From: Cupriavidus consociatus
Lineage (GTDB): Bacteria > Pseudomonadota > Gammaproteobacteria > Burkholderiales > Burkholderiaceae
Reading direction: 5' to 3'
DNA: 64,000 nt
Assembly (NCBI RefSeq): GCF_017814975.1
Contig: NZ_JAGIQA010000005.1
Span: 1-64,000 of the forward strand
Shown here: piece by piece, positions 1 through 9,056 of the stretch
Layout of the letters: every line of letters begins with the position of its first letter
How positions within the stretch are numbered: the stretch's first letter is position 1
Notes under the pieces: generated by a model
Databases searched by the model: none
What the model saw: only the letters and a program-made list of their open reading frames with translations
What the model was told of the DNA's origin: nothing
Translations under genes and position numbers: made by a program

Positions 1-195
1 TTCCGCTGCCCGGGCGTGCCGGTGGTGCCGCTGCTGGCGATCGGCTTCTGCCTGTTCCTGATGGCGCACCTGCAGGCACTGACCTGGATCGCCTTCCTGG
101 TATGGCTGGCGCTGGGGCTGGTGATCTACTTCGCCTACGCGCGGCGCTCCGACGCGGCCTTCATGAAGGCCACCGCGCGCGGCTCGTTGGCATAG
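1..195 (+). CDS. Amino acid permease, APC family (C-terminal fragment)
   Basis: The window opens inside this gene; only the last 64 codons are present. The fragment begins FRCPGVPVVPLLAI, a segment typical of the end of APC-superfamily amino acid/polyamine permeases. Two hydrophobic membrane spans follow, then a short basic cytoplasmic tail (YARRSDAA...). It would sit in the inner membrane and import or exchange amino acids; the substrate cannot be read from the tail. Its last 61 bases overlap the 3' end of the MocR-type gene on the other strand. Confidence 0.75.
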   Translation, partial: FRCPGVPVVPLLAIGFCLFLMAHLQALTWIAFLVWLALGLVIYFAYARRSDAAFMKATARGSLA

Positions 196-1541
196 GCGGC
201 GTTGATGCGAATCCAGGCCGAGGTCTCGCCGCCGGGCCGGAAGTAATTGCCCGGCGCCAGCGTCACGCCGTATTCCTCGCCCAGCGTCACCAGGTCGCGC
301 GAATCCTCGATGAAGGGCGGCCGCGCCCACAGGAAATTGCCGCCGCTGGGCTCGCAGAACACGTCCCAGCCGCAGCCGGCCAGCTGCCGCACCGCGTTGG
401 CCGACGCCTCGCGCACGCGCAGGCGCAGCCGCTCGACGTATTTGCGATAGCCGCCGCGCTCCAGCAGCGCCGCCGTCACCGCTTCCGCGAAATGCGAGCC
501 GGCGACGCTGGTCAGCACCTTGACGTCGACCAGGTCCTTGACGAGCGCCTTGTCCGCCACCACGTAGCCGATCCGCAGCGACGCCGACACCGTCTTGGAA
601 AACCCGCCGATGTAGATCACATGCTCCAGCTGGTCCAGCGTGGCCAGCCGGTCGGTGAAGTGCGTCTGGAAGTCCGAGAAGATATCGTCCTCGACAAAGC
701 GGAAGCCGTGCCGGCGCGCCAGCTCCAGCAGCCGGAACGCGACCGGCGGCGCCAGCGTGGAGCCGGTTGGGTTCTGCAGCACGCTGTTGGTGAAGAACAG
801 CTTGGGCTTGTGCTGGCGCAGCAGCGCCTCGCACGCGTCGGGGTCCGGCCCGTGGGGCGTCTGCGGCACGCCCACCAGTTGCACGCCATGCAGCCGCAGC
901 AGGCCGAACAGGTTGTAGTAGCCGGGATCCTCCACGAACACGGTATCACCCGGCTTGAGCAGGTGGCGCACCACCAGGTCCAGCGCCTGGCTGGCACCGC
1001 TGGTAATCAGCACTTGCGGCAACTCGGCCGCGATGCCGAGCTGGCGTACGCGCAGCAGCACCTGCCGGCGCAGTTCCGGATGGCCCAGCGGCGTGGCATA
1101 GTCGATCACGCTTTCAATCTCGGTGCGCGAGATCGCGCGGATCGCCTGCTGCAGTCCTTCCACGTCGCGCCAGGTCTCGGGCACGAAGCCGCCGGCCAGT
1201 TTCAGCGTGCTGCTGGGATGGTTGAACTGCTCCAGGATGTGGTCGGAAAGATCCTCCGCCAGGCTGGGATCCGACCAGCCGCGCGCCGAGCGCCCCGCGA
1301 GCGGGCTGTCCGCCACGTAGAAGCCCGATCCCTGCCGCGAATCCAGCAGCCCCTGCGACACCAGCCGGTCATAAGCCTCGATCACGGGGAAGCGGCTGAT
1401 GCCGTTTTCCGCAGCCAGCTGGCGGATCGACGGCAGTTTTGCCCCCGGCCGGGCCTCGCGGTTGCCGATCCACGACTTCACGCCATTGACGATCTGATCG
1501 GTCAATGGAATTCCGGTGGAAGCATCTAAGATAAGTTTCAT
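135..1541 (-). CDS. MocR/PdxR-type transcriptional regulator (GntR HTH + aminotransferase domain)
   Basis: A 468-residue regulator. Residues about 10-80 form a GntR-type winged helix (KLPSIRQLAAENGISR, then QGSGFYV). The remainder is a class I aminotransferase fold with the PLP-lysine region GGFSKTVSASLRIG. MocR proteins use PLP as a ligand and usually control vitamin B6, GABA/taurine or amino acid transport genes. I chose the ATG at 1541 because MKLILDASTGIPLTDQ is the normal family N-terminus; the frame stays open further upstream, but that extension would run through the operator-like repeats. The 3' end overlaps the neighbouring permease tail by 61 bp. A permease is a plausible target but this is inference. 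Confidence 0.88.
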   Translation of the reverse strand: MKLILDASTGIPLTDQIVNGVKSWIGNREARPGAKLPSIRQLAAENGISRFPVIEAYDRLVSQGLLDSRQGSGFYVADSPLAGRSARGWSDPSLAEDLSDHILEQFNHPSSTLKLAGGFVPETWRDVEGLQQAIRAISRTEIESVIDYATPLGHPELRRQVLLRVRQLGIAAELPQVLITSGASQALDLVVRHLLKPGDTVFVEDPGYYNLFGLLRLHGVQLVGVPQTPHGPDPDACEALLRQHKPKLFFTNSVLQNPTGSTLAPPVAFRLLELARRHGFRFVEDDIFSDFQTHFTDRLATLDQLEHVIYIGGFSKTVSASLRIGYVVADKALVKDLVDVKVLTSVAGSHFAEAVTAALLERGGYRKYVERLRLRVREASANAVRQLAGCGWDVFCEPSGGNFLWARPPFIEDSRDLVTLGEEYGVTLAPGNYFRPGGETSAWIRINAAYANEPRAVAFMKAASERRA

Positions 1542-1573
1542 AGGCAGGGCAGCCGGGGGAAACCGGGATATGC

Positions 1574-1624
1574 AACTGTCAGGGAAAACTACTGAACAGT
1601 TCATCGAAAACTGTTCACAACTGT
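1574..1624. promoter_or_regulatory. Operator-like repeats upstream of the MocR-type gene
   Basis: GAACAGTT (1594-1601) and AACTGTTC (1609-1616) form a perfect 8-bp inverted repeat with a 7-nt spacer. Two more AACTGT copies lie at 1574-1579 and 1619-1624. MocR regulators typically bind direct or inverted repeats in their own control region, so this probably serves the gene starting at 1541 and perhaps the divergent gene at 1705. Binding is inferred. Confidence 0.5.
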
Positions 1625-1704
1625 ACATGGGATTGTCGTGAGGGATGCGAATAATGGATGCGTGGCGGGGATATCGAGACCGCCAGGCTGACAAGGAGTG
1701 CATC

Positions 1705-2052
1705 ATGCGCGAACTACGGACTTTCGAACTGGACGAGCCCGGGCAGCCAGTGAGCTGGCGCGCCGGTTACGGGCAGACCGTCTGCGCGGCGTCGGGCAAG
1801 CTGTGGGTGACGGTAGAGGGCAATCCCAACGATATCTGGCTGGAACCCGGCCAGGAACTGGCGCTGCCGGAAGGCTATCGCGTATGGCTGTCGGGCGATG
1901 GCCCGGGGGCACGCTTCACGCTGGCACAGACGCCCGCACCGTGGTCGATGCGGCGGATGGCGGCGTGGCTGCACGCGCTGCGGCATCGGGTCGAAGAACA
2001 CAGCACGGATGCGTTTGGGGAATGCCCGCGGATATGGGCGTTGTGCCGGTGA
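1705..2052 (+). CDS. DUF2917 domain protein
   Basis: A 115-residue protein with the DUF2917 pattern: a cupin-like beta core with W-V-T-V-E-G-N and D-I-W-L-P-G elements around residues 33-50, then LALPEGYRVWLSG. Function of the family is unknown. The ATG at 1705 has AAGGAG at 1693-1698, so I prefer it over the in-frame ATG at 1645. It is divergent from the MocR-type gene and followed by a strong hairpin terminator, so it is probably monocistronic. Confidence 0.75.
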   Translation: MRELRTFELDEPGQPVSWRAGYGQTVCAASGKLWVTVEGNPNDIWLEPGQELALPEGYRVWLSGDGPGARFTLAQTPAPWSMRRMAAWLHALRHRVEEHSTDAFGECPRIWALCR

Positions 2053-2082
2053 TATCCGGCATTGCTGGCGAAGTACCAGGAA

Positions 2083-2104
2083 GGCCACCGCGAGGTGGCC
2101 TTTT
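2083..2104 (+). terminator. Rho-independent terminator after the DUF2917 gene
   Basis: Seven-bp perfect stem GGCCACC/GGTGGCC closed by a GCGA tetraloop and followed by TTTT, 30 bp after the stop codon. Confidence 0.8.
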
Positions 2105-2177
2105 GCTTGCCTGCTATCCACCGCGGGCACCTACTCTATAAGCACCGCTGCGCCGCGCCGTTGGGGTTCTGCCCCAT

Positions 2178-2207
2178 TGATTGACGTTTACGTCAACGTC
2201 ATATAAT
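2178..2207 (+). promoter_or_regulatory. icmF promoter with LiuR-like operator
   Basis: TTGACGTTTACGTCAA at 2181-2196 is a near-perfect 16-bp palindrome that fits the MerR-family LiuR motif known from branched-chain amino acid catabolic genes in proteobacteria. It lies between a possible -35 (TTGATT, 2178-2183) and a perfect TATAAT -10 (2202-2207), spacing 18 bp. MerR proteins typically bind in such lengthened spacers. The regulator itself is not in the window. Confidence 0.6.
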
Positions 2208-2318
2208 CGAGGAGCCCCAACCCGGGGCCAGCCCGCGCAGTTCCGGCCAAACCGGCACAGACCAGCACCCCAGGCGGACCCTCGCGGTAGCAGCCAACAC
2301 CCAGAGACGGTGGAGACA

Positions 2319-5300
2319 ATGACCGACCTTTCCGATGTGCATGATGCGCGCCGCGGCGCGCCGCAGCCCAAGCCGGCGGAGCAGGGCCGCGGTCCGGCCA
2401 ACAAGGTGCGCTTTGTCACGGCGGCGTCGCTGTTCGACGGCCATGACGCCTCGATCAACATCATGCGCCGCATCCTGCAGTCGCACGGCTGCGAGGTGAT
2501 CCACCTGGGCCACAACCGCTCGGTCGAGGAAGTGGTCACGGCGGCCTTGCAGGAAGACGCGCAGGGCATTGCCATTTCCAGCTACCAGGGCGGCCACGTC
2601 GAGTATTTCCGGTACATGGTCGACCTGCTGCGCGAAAAGGGCGGCGAGCATGTGCAGGTCTTCGGCGGCGGCGGCGGCGTGATCGTGCCGGACGAGATCC
2701 GTGAGCTGCAGGCCTACGGCGTGGTGCGCATCTACAGCCCGGAAGACGGGCAACGCATGGGCCTGGCCGGCATGATTGCCGACATGGTGCAGCGTTGCGA
2801 CATCGACCTGTCGTGCTACGCGCCCACTTCGCTCGATCCGGTAGCCAGCGGCGACCGCCGCGCGCTGGCGCAGCTGATAACCGCGCTCGAAAACGGCAAG
2901 GCCGATTCCGCGCTGGTGCAGGCGATGCATGCGCGGGCAAAGCAGGCATCGATTCCGGTCCTCGGCATCACCGGCACTGGCGGCGCCGGCAAGTCTTCGC
3001 TGACCGACGAACTGATCCGGCGCTTCCGCCTCGACCAGCAGGACGCGTTGTCGATCGCAGTGATCTCGATCGATCCGTCCCGCCGCAAGTCGGGCGGCGC
3101 GCTGCTGGGCGACCGCATCCGCATGAACGCGATCAGCCATCCGAACATCTTCATGCGCTCGCTGGCCACGCGCGAGGCGGGGTCGGAGATCTCGCAGGCA
3201 TTGCCGGACGTGATCGCGGCATGCAAGGTGGCGGGCTTCGACCTGGTGATCGTGGAGACCTCGGGCATCGGACAGGGCGACGCCGCGATCGTGCCGCACG
3301 TGGACCTGTCGCTGTACGTGATGACGCCCGAGTTCGGCGCGGCCAGCCAGCTCGAGAAGATCGACATGCTCGACTTTGCCGACTTTGTCGCCATCAACAA
3401 GTTCGACCGCAAGGGCGCGCAGGATGCGTGGCGCGACGTGGCCAAGCAGGTGCAGCGCAACCGCGAGCAATGGCATGGCAAGGCCGAGGACATGCCGGTG
3501 TACGGCACGCAGGCGTCGCGCTTCAATGACGATGGCGTGACCATGCTGTACCAGGGGTTGCGCGCGGCGCTGGCCGAGCGCGGCCTGAAGGTGCGGCCCG
3601 GCGCGCTGCCTGAGCTGTGGGGGCGCATCTCTACCGGCCAGAACGTGATTGTGCCGCCGGCACGCAGCCGCTACCTCGCCGAGCTGGCCGACACCGTGCG
3701 TGCTTACCACCGCCGCGTGGCCGAGCAAAGCCGGATAGCGCGCGAGCGCCAGCAGTTGCGCGAATCGAGCCGCATGCTGCAGGCCGCGCAAGGCCAAGGC
3801 GACGGCGGCAACGCACTCGATGCACTCGCCGCCGAACGCGACAGCGCGCTCGGCCAGGTCGAGCGCAAGCTGCTGGCGATGTGGCCGCAGATGCGCGAAG
3901 CCTATAGCGGCGACGAATACGTGGTGAAGATCCGCGACAGGGAAATCCGCACCGGCCTCGTCACGACGACGCTGTCAGGCACCAAGGTGCGCAAAGTGGT
4001 GCTGCCGCGCTTCGAGGACGACGGCGAGGTGCTGAAGTGGCTGATGCGCGAGAACGTGCCCGGCAGCTTCCCGTACACCGCCGGCGTCTTTGCCTTCAAG
4101 CGCGAGAACGAGGACCCGACGCGCATGTTCGCCGGCGAGGGCGATGCCTTCCGCACCAACCGGCGCTTCAAGCTGGTGTCCGAGGGCATGGACGCCAAGC
4201 GCCTGTCGACCGCGTTCGACTCCGTCACGCTGTATGGCGAAGACCCGCACATGCGTCCTGATATCTACGGCAAGGTCGGCAACTCGGGCGTTTCTATCGC
4301 CACGCTCGACGACCTGAAGGTGCTGTATGACGGCTTCGACCTGACCAACCCGTCGACGTCGGTGTCGATGACCATCAACGGCCCCGCGCCGACCATCCTG
4401 GCGATGTTCATGAACACCGCCATCGACCAGCAGCTCGACAAGTTCCGCGCCGACAACCAGCGCGAACCGACCGCCGACGAAGAGGCCAAGATCCGCGCCT
4501 GGGTGCTGCAGAACGTACGCGGCACGGTGCAGGCCGATATCCTGAAGGAAGACCAGGGCCAGAACACCTGCATCTTCTCCACCGAGTTCTCGCTCAAGGT
4601 GATGGGCGATATCCAGGAGTACTTCGTGCACCACCAGGTGCGCAACTTCTACTCGGTGTCGATCTCCGGCTACCACATCGCCGAGGCTGGCGCGAATCCG
4701 ATCTCGCAGCTCGCCTTCACGCTCGCCAATGGCTTCACGTACGTCGAGGCGTACCTGGCGCGCGGCATGCACATTGACGACTTCGCGCCCAACCTGTCGT
4801 TCTTCTTCTCCAACGGCATGGATCCGGAATACAGCGTGCTCGGCCGCGTCGCGCGCCGCATCTGGGCGGTGACGATGCGCGACAAGTACGGCGCCAACGA
4901 GCGCAGCCAGAAGCTCAAGTACCACATCCAGACCTCGGGGCGCTCGCTGCATGCGCAGGAGATCGATTTCAACGATATCCGCACCACGCTGCAGGCGCTG
5001 ATCGCGATCTACGACAACTGCAATTCGCTGCACACCAATGCCTACGACGAGGCCATCACCACGCCCACCGGCGAATCGGTGCGCCGCGCCCTGGCGATCC
5101 AGCTGATCATCAACCGCGAATGGGGCGTGGCGAAGTGCGAGAACCCCAACCAGGGCAGCTTCCTGATCGAGGAACTGACCGACCTGGTGGAAGAAGCGGT
5201 GCTGCAGGAGTTCGAGCGCATCGCCGAGCGCGGCGGCGTGCTGGGTGCGATGGAGACCGGCTACCAGCGCGGCAAGATCCAGGAAGAATCGCTCTACTAC

Positions 5301-5618
5301 GAGCAGCTCAAGCACGACGGCACGCTGCCGCTCATCGGCGTGAACACCTTCCGCAACCCGGATGGCGACCCGGTTCCGCAAAAGCTGGAGCTGGCGCGCT
5401 CGAGCGAGGCCGAGAAGCAGAGCCAGCTGGACCGCCTGCACGCGTTCCAGCAGTTCCATGCCGTCGAGGCGCCGGCGATGCTGCAGCGGCTGCGCCAGGC
5501 GGTGATCGACAACCAGAACGTGTTCGCGGTGCTGATGGACGCGGTGCGGGTCTGCTCGCTGGGGCAGATCACGCACGCGCTGTTCGAGGTCGGCGGGCAA
5601 TACCGGCGCAATATGTAG
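2319..5618 (+). CDS. icmF: Fused isobutyryl-CoA mutase IcmF
   Basis: A 1099-residue adenosylcobalamin enzyme interconverting isobutyryl-CoA and n-butyryl-CoA (related acyl substrates are possible). Domains in order: B12-binding domain near residues 30-150 with the cobalamin motif region DGHDAS (40-45); MeaI-type P-loop GTPase chaperone with [12 protein letters not shown] near 214-226; and a C-terminal acyl-CoA mutase TIM barrel (about 540-1099). The fusion of chaperone and mutase is diagnostic of IcmF. The ATG at 2319 follows GGTGGAGA; the 46 codons upstream in frame contain the promoter and are not coding. The LiuR-like operator fits a role in branched-chain acyl-CoA metabolism. Confidence 0.95.
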   Translation: MTDLSDVHDARRGAPQPKPAEQGRGPANKVRFVTAASLFDGHDASINIMRRILQSHGCEVIHLGHNRSVEEVVTAALQEDAQGIAISSYQGGHVEYFRYMVDLLREKGGEHVQVFGGGGGVIVPDEIRELQAYGVVRIYSPEDGQRMGLAGMIADMVQRCDIDLSCYAPTSLDPVASGDRRALAQLITALENGKADSALVQAMHARAKQASIPVLGITGTGGAGKSSLTDELIRRFRLDQQDALSIAVISIDPSRRKSGGALLGDRIRMNAISHPNIFMRSLATREAGSEISQALPDVIAACKVAGFDLVIVETSGIGQGDAAIVPHVDLSLYVMTPEFGAASQLEKIDMLDFADFVAINKFDRKGAQDAWRDVAKQVQRNREQWHGKAEDMPVYGTQASRFNDDGVTMLYQGLRAALAERGLKVRPGALPELWGRISTGQNVIVPPARSRYLAELADTVRAYHRRVAEQSRIARERQQLRESSRMLQAAQGQGDGGNALDALAAERDSALGQVERKLLAMWPQMREAYSGDEYVVKIRDREIRTGLVTTTLSGTKVRKVVLPRFEDDGEVLKWLMRENVPGSFPYTAGVFAFKRENEDPTRMFAGEGDAFRTNRRFKLVSEGMDAKRLSTAFDSVTLYGEDPHMRPDIYGKVGNSGVSIATLDDLKVLYDGFDLTNPSTSVSMTINGPAPTILAMFMNTAIDQQLDKFRADNQREPTADEEAKIRAWVLQNVRGTVQADILKEDQGQNTCIFSTEFSLKVMGDIQEYFVHHQVRNFYSVSISGYHIAEAGANPISQLAFTLANGFTYVEAYLARGMHIDDFAPNLSFFFSNGMDPEYSVLGRVARRIWAVTMRDKYGANERSQKLKYHIQTSGRSLHAQEIDFNDIRTTLQALIAIYDNCNSLHTNAYDEAITTPTGESVRRALAIQLIINREWGVAKCENPNQGSFLIEELTDLVEEAVLQEFERIAERGGVLGAMETGYQRGKIQEESLYYEQLKHDGTLPLIGVNTFRNPDGDPVPQKLELARSSEAEKQSQLDRLHAFQQFHAVEAPAMLQRLRQAVIDNQNVFAVLMDAVRVCSLGQITHALFEVGGQYRRNM

Positions 5619-5647
5619 ACCCGGATCCACGCGGTGACCGGTAATCG

Positions 5648-5681
5648 CGCAGGGGCGGCCGCGGTGAAGGGCCGCCCTGCG
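5648..5681 (+). terminator. Possible terminator hairpin after icmF
   Basis: CGCAGGGGCGGCC pairs with GGCCGCCCTGCG with one bulged base, 30 bp after the icmF stop. The following tract (TTACAC) is poor in T, so termination efficiency is uncertain. Confidence 0.4.
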
Positions 5682-5764
5682 TTACACTCGAATGCTGCGC
5701 CGCACCGTAAGCGCAACATAGCGCCAGGCAGCAACAAATCCAGAGACAACCGCAAGACAAGACC

Positions 5765-6202
5765 ATGGACAGCCAGTACAACCCGAACAATATCTTTGCC
5801 AAGATCCTGCGCGGCGAGATGCCGTGCATCAAGGTGTACGAGGACGACGACACCATCGCCTTCATGGACATCATGCCGCAGGCCGACGGCCATACGCTGG
5901 TGGTGCCCAAGGAAGCCGCGGTCAATCTCTTCGACCTGTCGGAGCAAGCCGCACAGGCGGCCATCGTGGCTACCCAGCGCGTGGCGCGCGCGGTGCGTGC
6001 GGCCTTCAGCCCGGACGGCATCTCGATCGGCCAGTTCAACGGCGCAGCGGCGGGCCAGACCGTGCCGCATATCCATTTCCATATCGTGCCGCGCTACAAC
6101 GACCAGGCGCTGCGCGGCCATGCGCGCGACATGCAGGAGCCGGAAGTGCTCAAGGGGCATGCCGAGCGCATCATCGCCGCGCTGGGCCAGCAGGCGGACT
6201 GA
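5765..6202 (+). CDS. HIT family protein (histidine triad nucleotide hydrolase)
   Basis: A 145-residue HIT-superfamily protein, normal length for the family. The catalytic triad motif PHIHFHIVPR has H102, H104 and H106, with the preceding GQFNGAAAGQTV segment that forms the nucleotide pocket. Such proteins hydrolyse AMP-linked substrates; the cellular target is not known. It sits between icmF and the 3-hydroxyacyl-CoA dehydrogenase, with only 42 bp to the latter, so the two are probably cotranscribed. Confidence 0.9.
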   Translation: MDSQYNPNNIFAKILRGEMPCIKVYEDDDTIAFMDIMPQADGHTLVVPKEAAVNLFDLSEQAAQAAIVATQRVARAVRAAFSPDGISIGQFNGAAAGQTVPHIHFHIVPRYNDQALRGHARDMQEPEVLKGHAERIIAALGQQAD

Positions 6203-6244
6203 CACCAGACATCGATAAGCAACCAGCAAACAGAGGAAGAGAAG

Positions 6245-7099
6245 ATGGCAATCAGGACAGTAGGTATCGTCGGTGCCGGCACCATGGGCAATGGCATCGC
6301 CCAGGCCTGCGCGGTGGTGGGACTGAACGTGGTGATGGTCGATATCAGCGACGCCGCCGTGCAGAAGGGCGTGGCCGCCGTGGCGGGCAGCCTGGACCGG
6401 CTGATCAAGAAGGAGAAGCTGACCGAGGCGCAGAAGGCCGACGCGCTGGCGCGCATCCAGGGCAGCACGTCGTATGACGATCTCAAGGCGACCGACATCG
6501 TGATCGAGGCCGCCACCGAGAACTATGACCTGAAGGTCAAGATCCTCAAGCAGATCGACAGCATCGTCGGCGAGAACGTGATCATCGCGTCCAACACCTC
6601 GTCGATCTCGATCACCAAGCTGGCCGCGGTGACCTCGCGCGCGGACCGCTTTATCGGCATGCACTTCTTCAACCCGGTGCCGGTGATGGCCCTGGTCGAA
6701 CTGATCCGCGGCCTGCAAACCAGCGACGCTACCCATGCCGCCGTGGATGCGCTGGCCAAGGAGCTGGGCAAGTACCCGATCACGGTCAAGAACAGCCCCG
6801 GCTTTGTCGTCAACCGCATCCTGTGCCCGATGATCAATGAAGCCTTCTGCGTCCTGGGCGAAGGCCTGGCCTCGCCGGAAGAGATCGACGAGGGCATGAA
6901 GCTGGGCTGCAACCACCCGATCGGGCCGCTGGCGCTGGCCGACATGATCGGCCTGGACACCATGCTGGCCGTGATGGAAGTGCTGTACACCGAATTCGCC
7001 GACCCGAAGTACCGCCCGGCGATGCTGATGCGCGAGATGGTGGCTGCGGGTTATCTGGGCCGCAAGACGGGCCGCGGCGTTTACGTCTACAGCAAGTAA
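6245..7099 (+). CDS. 3-hydroxybutyryl-CoA dehydrogenase
   Basis: A 284-residue NAD(P)-dependent 3-hydroxyacyl-CoA dehydrogenase of the Hbd/PaaH type. The Rossmann motif GAGTMGNGIAQ is at residues 10-20. The catalytic histidine lies in MHFFNPVPVM, followed by NSPGFVVNRI at the start of the all-alpha dimerisation domain. It oxidises (S)-3-hydroxybutyryl-CoA or similar acyl-CoAs in the cytoplasm. AGAGGAAGAG lies just before the ATG. Placement after icmF fits a short-chain acyl-CoA degradation neighbourhood, but Hbd and PaaH cannot be separated from sequence alone. Confidence 0.92.
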   Translation: MAIRTVGIVGAGTMGNGIAQACAVVGLNVVMVDISDAAVQKGVAAVAGSLDRLIKKEKLTEAQKADALARIQGSTSYDDLKATDIVIEAATENYDLKVKILKQIDSIVGENVIIASNTSSISITKLAAVTSRADRFIGMHFFNPVPVMALVELIRGLQTSDATHAAVDALAKELGKYPITVKNSPGFVVNRILCPMINEAFCVLGEGLASPEEIDEGMKLGCNHPIGPLALADMIGLDTMLAVMEVLYTEFADPKYRPAMLMREMVAAGYLGRKTGRGVYVYSK

Positions 7100-7323
7100 T
7101 TCATGCGGCACTTGCTGCGGATGATGCGTCGCTCCGTGCCGGGGCGACGTCCGGCTGTACCGCTTCAGGGGCTGCCGCGTGCGGCTCCTGTCATTTCCCC
7201 GATTGGGACCTTTCGCCAAAATCCCGCTTACACGTCGTTATAAATGGAAACACTCCGCCGCATCCAGTAACAGGAATGCCGGGTACAGTGCACCCATTCC
7301 ATTTACGACAAAAAAGATACCCA

Positions 7324-7656
7324 ATGCTGCCTCCGGTTCTTATAGCTGCCCTGCTGGCGGGCGCGATGTCGCTGCTTGCCGCCCGTTCCGCCATGGCCCA
7401 TGTCGATGTCGGTGTGCATATTGGCACGCCCGCGCCGGTCTATGTTGCCCCTGCGCCGGTCTATGTGGCGCCGCCGCCGCCGGTAGTCTATGCGCCGCGT
7501 TATCACGGCTGGCATGGTGACCGTTACTGGGACGGCCGCCGCTGGTATGGGCGGCATGAGTGGCATGGGCACCGCCATCACCATCGCCACCATGGGCACC
7601 ACCACCATCGCCACGGACATGGCCACGGACATGGCCATCACGGGCACCGCCACTGA
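7324..7656 (+). CDS. His-rich exported PXPV-repeat protein
   Basis: A 110-residue predicted exported protein. An N-terminal hydrophobic signal ends near ARSAMAH (residues 20-26). A proline-rich segment with PAPVYVAP repeats follows (about 36-55), then aromatic residues (WHGDRYWDGRRWYGRHEWHGH), and a C-terminal tract of about 35 residues dominated by His and Gly. PXPV-repeat proteins are common in Burkholderiales and have no established function; the His tail suggests metal binding (nickel, copper or zinc), which is inference. The ATG at 7324 puts the signal peptide at the extreme N-terminus. Confidence 0.75.
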   Translation: MLPPVLIAALLAGAMSLLAARSAMAHVDVGVHIGTPAPVYVAPAPVYVAPPPPVVYAPRYHGWHGDRYWDGRRWYGRHEWHGHRHHHRHHGHHHHRHGHGHGHGHHGHRH

Positions 7657-7683
7657 GCGGCCGCGGCGCCGAGGCGCCGCCGC

Positions 7684-8106
7684 TCAGCGCAGCAGCACCA
7701 GCCGCGGCACCGCGTCGGCGCCGCTCCACACCACCGCGTTCTGGCCGTATTTCTCGCCCAGCAAGCGCGCATCTTCAAGCGACAGGCCCGGCACCAGATA
7801 GCTGGGCTCGGCCGGCCAGCCGTTGGCGGGATGTTCGCCGGCGGCCTCGATCGCACGCAATCCCATTGCCGCTACGTCCTGCGCCAGCGCCTGCTGGCGC
7901 GCCGCGTTGGCGGCGTCATCGCAACGCTGGCTGAAGGGGTTGGCCGCGGTAATGAAGGCACTGCACGCTACGCCAAGCAACTTGTGCAGCGTTGCCAGCG
8001 GCGCGCTGGCCTGCCCGACCCGCAAGGTCATCGGCGCATCGCCCAGCACGCGATAGTGCGTTTCGCGATAGGCCTGCAGCGTGGCTGCGTCGATGACGGT
8101 GGCCAC
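7684..8106 (-). CDS. DUF3293 domain protein
   Basis: A 140-residue protein with the DUF3293 pattern: AYRETHYRV near the start, AFITAANPFSQ (about residues 50-60), then WPAEPSYLVPGLSLEDARLLGEKYGQNAVVW. The biochemical role of the family is unknown. The start lies 2 bp after the stop of the Crp/Fnr gene transcribed before it, so the two form an operon and are probably translationally coupled. Confidence 0.82.
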   Translation of the reverse strand: MATVIDAATLQAYRETHYRVLGDAPMTLRVGQASAPLATLHKLLGVACSAFITAANPFSQRCDDAANAARQQALAQDVAAMGLRAIEAAGEHPANGWPAEPSYLVPGLSLEDARLLGEKYGQNAVVWSGADAVPRLVLLR

Positions 8107-8108
8107 CG

Positions 8109-8777
8109 CTACTCCCCGTACTGCCGCAAGCCGTCCAGGTCCAGCACTTCGATCACGCCGTAGTCCACCCGCACCAGTTTCTGTTGCTCCAGCACCTTGA
8201 GCGCCTGGTTGGCGCGCTGGCGCGAAATGCCGGCGAGCAGGCCGATCTCTTCCTGCGAGATCTCCAGCGTCTTGCCGATGCCCGGGTAAAGGTGCTCATT
8301 GAACAGCGACGACACCGCGCGCGCCACGCGTGAATCGATATCGAGCGAGCGTTCGTATTCCACCGCCGCGATGAACTGGCCCAGGCGCTCGTTGAGCTGT
8401 GTCAGCAGGAAACGCGTGAACGGCAGGCTGGTCTCCAGCAGCCACTGAAAAGTCTCGAGCGGCAGGAAAGCGATGGTCGAGCGGCGCAGCGCCATCACGT
8501 CGTACTTGCGGATCTCCGACTTGAGCACCGCACCTTCGCCAAACCAGCCGCCGGTGGGCACGCCGGTAAAGGTCACCGACTTGCCCGAGGGCGAGACCGT
8601 GGTGATCTTGACGATGCCCTCCAGCACGCCCATCCAATGCTCGGCTTTGTCTCCCTTGTGGCAGACGTAGTCGCCCTGGTTGTATTCACGCACGCACATC
8701 GCGCGGCGCACGCGTTCACGTTGCGCGGGGCTCAGGTCTGCTGCCCACACGCAGCGGTCGACAAAATCGTTCAGCAT
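8109..8777 (-). CDS. Crp/Fnr family transcriptional regulator
   Basis: A 222-residue regulator. Residues about 12-125 form the cyclic-nucleotide-binding-type beta barrel (NQGDYVCHKGDKAEHW, GGWFGEGAVL); the long C-helix follows, then a winged helix with recognition region EIGLLAGISRQRANQALKVLEQ (about 175-197). It lacks the N-terminal cysteine cluster of Fnr, so an iron-sulphur cluster is unlikely; whether it binds cAMP is unclear. A perfect palindrome 36 bp upstream of the start suggests autoregulation. It is cotranscribed with the DUF3293 gene and divergent from the acyl-CoA synthetase/ABC operon. Confidence 0.9.
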   Translation of the reverse strand: MLNDFVDRCVWAADLSPAQRERVRRAMCVREYNQGDYVCHKGDKAEHWMGVLEGIVKITTVSPSGKSVTFTGVPTGGWFGEGAVLKSEIRKYDVMALRRSTIAFLPLETFQWLLETSLPFTRFLLTQLNERLGQFIAAVEYERSLDIDSRVARAVSSLFNEHLYPGIGKTLEISQEEIGLLAGISRQRANQALKVLEQQKLVRVDYGVIEVLDLDGLRQYGE

Positions 8778-8812
8778 GGCCTGAAAAAGCTCCCGTAGGG
8801 ATTAACCCGGAA

Positions 8813-8830
8813 TTGTCACCGGCGTGACAA
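8813..8830. promoter_or_regulatory. Perfect Crp/Fnr-type palindrome
   Basis: TTGTCAC (8813-8819), spacer CGGC, GTGACAA (8824-8830): a perfect 7-bp inverted repeat with the geometry of Crp/Fnr-family sites. It lies 36 bp upstream of the crp/fnr-like gene and within the divergent control region of the operon starting at 9057, so it may control one or both. Confidence 0.6.
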
Positions 8831-9056
8831 CCCCGGTGGTTGGCATGGGCTATCGTACGATCACAACGGAACCGCGGGTGCCAGAAGGGGCACGCCGGGA
8901 AGGCAGAAGACGCTTCCCCCGGCCCCTCCAGACAAGGCACAGACGGGCTTGATGCGATGCGGCAGATGCCGCCGGGCAAAGCAAGCCAAGTATAACGACC
9001 GGACCGGCGCTTGACACCGGGCGTGGACCCCCACGCCGGAGGGACAGGAGACAGCG

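Noticed and set aside
3975..5630. Long open frame (over 500 codons) on the minus strand opposite icmF
   Set aside because: It mirrors icmF codon by codon in GC-rich DNA, has no start signal and a His/Arg/Val-rich composition typical of antisense frames.
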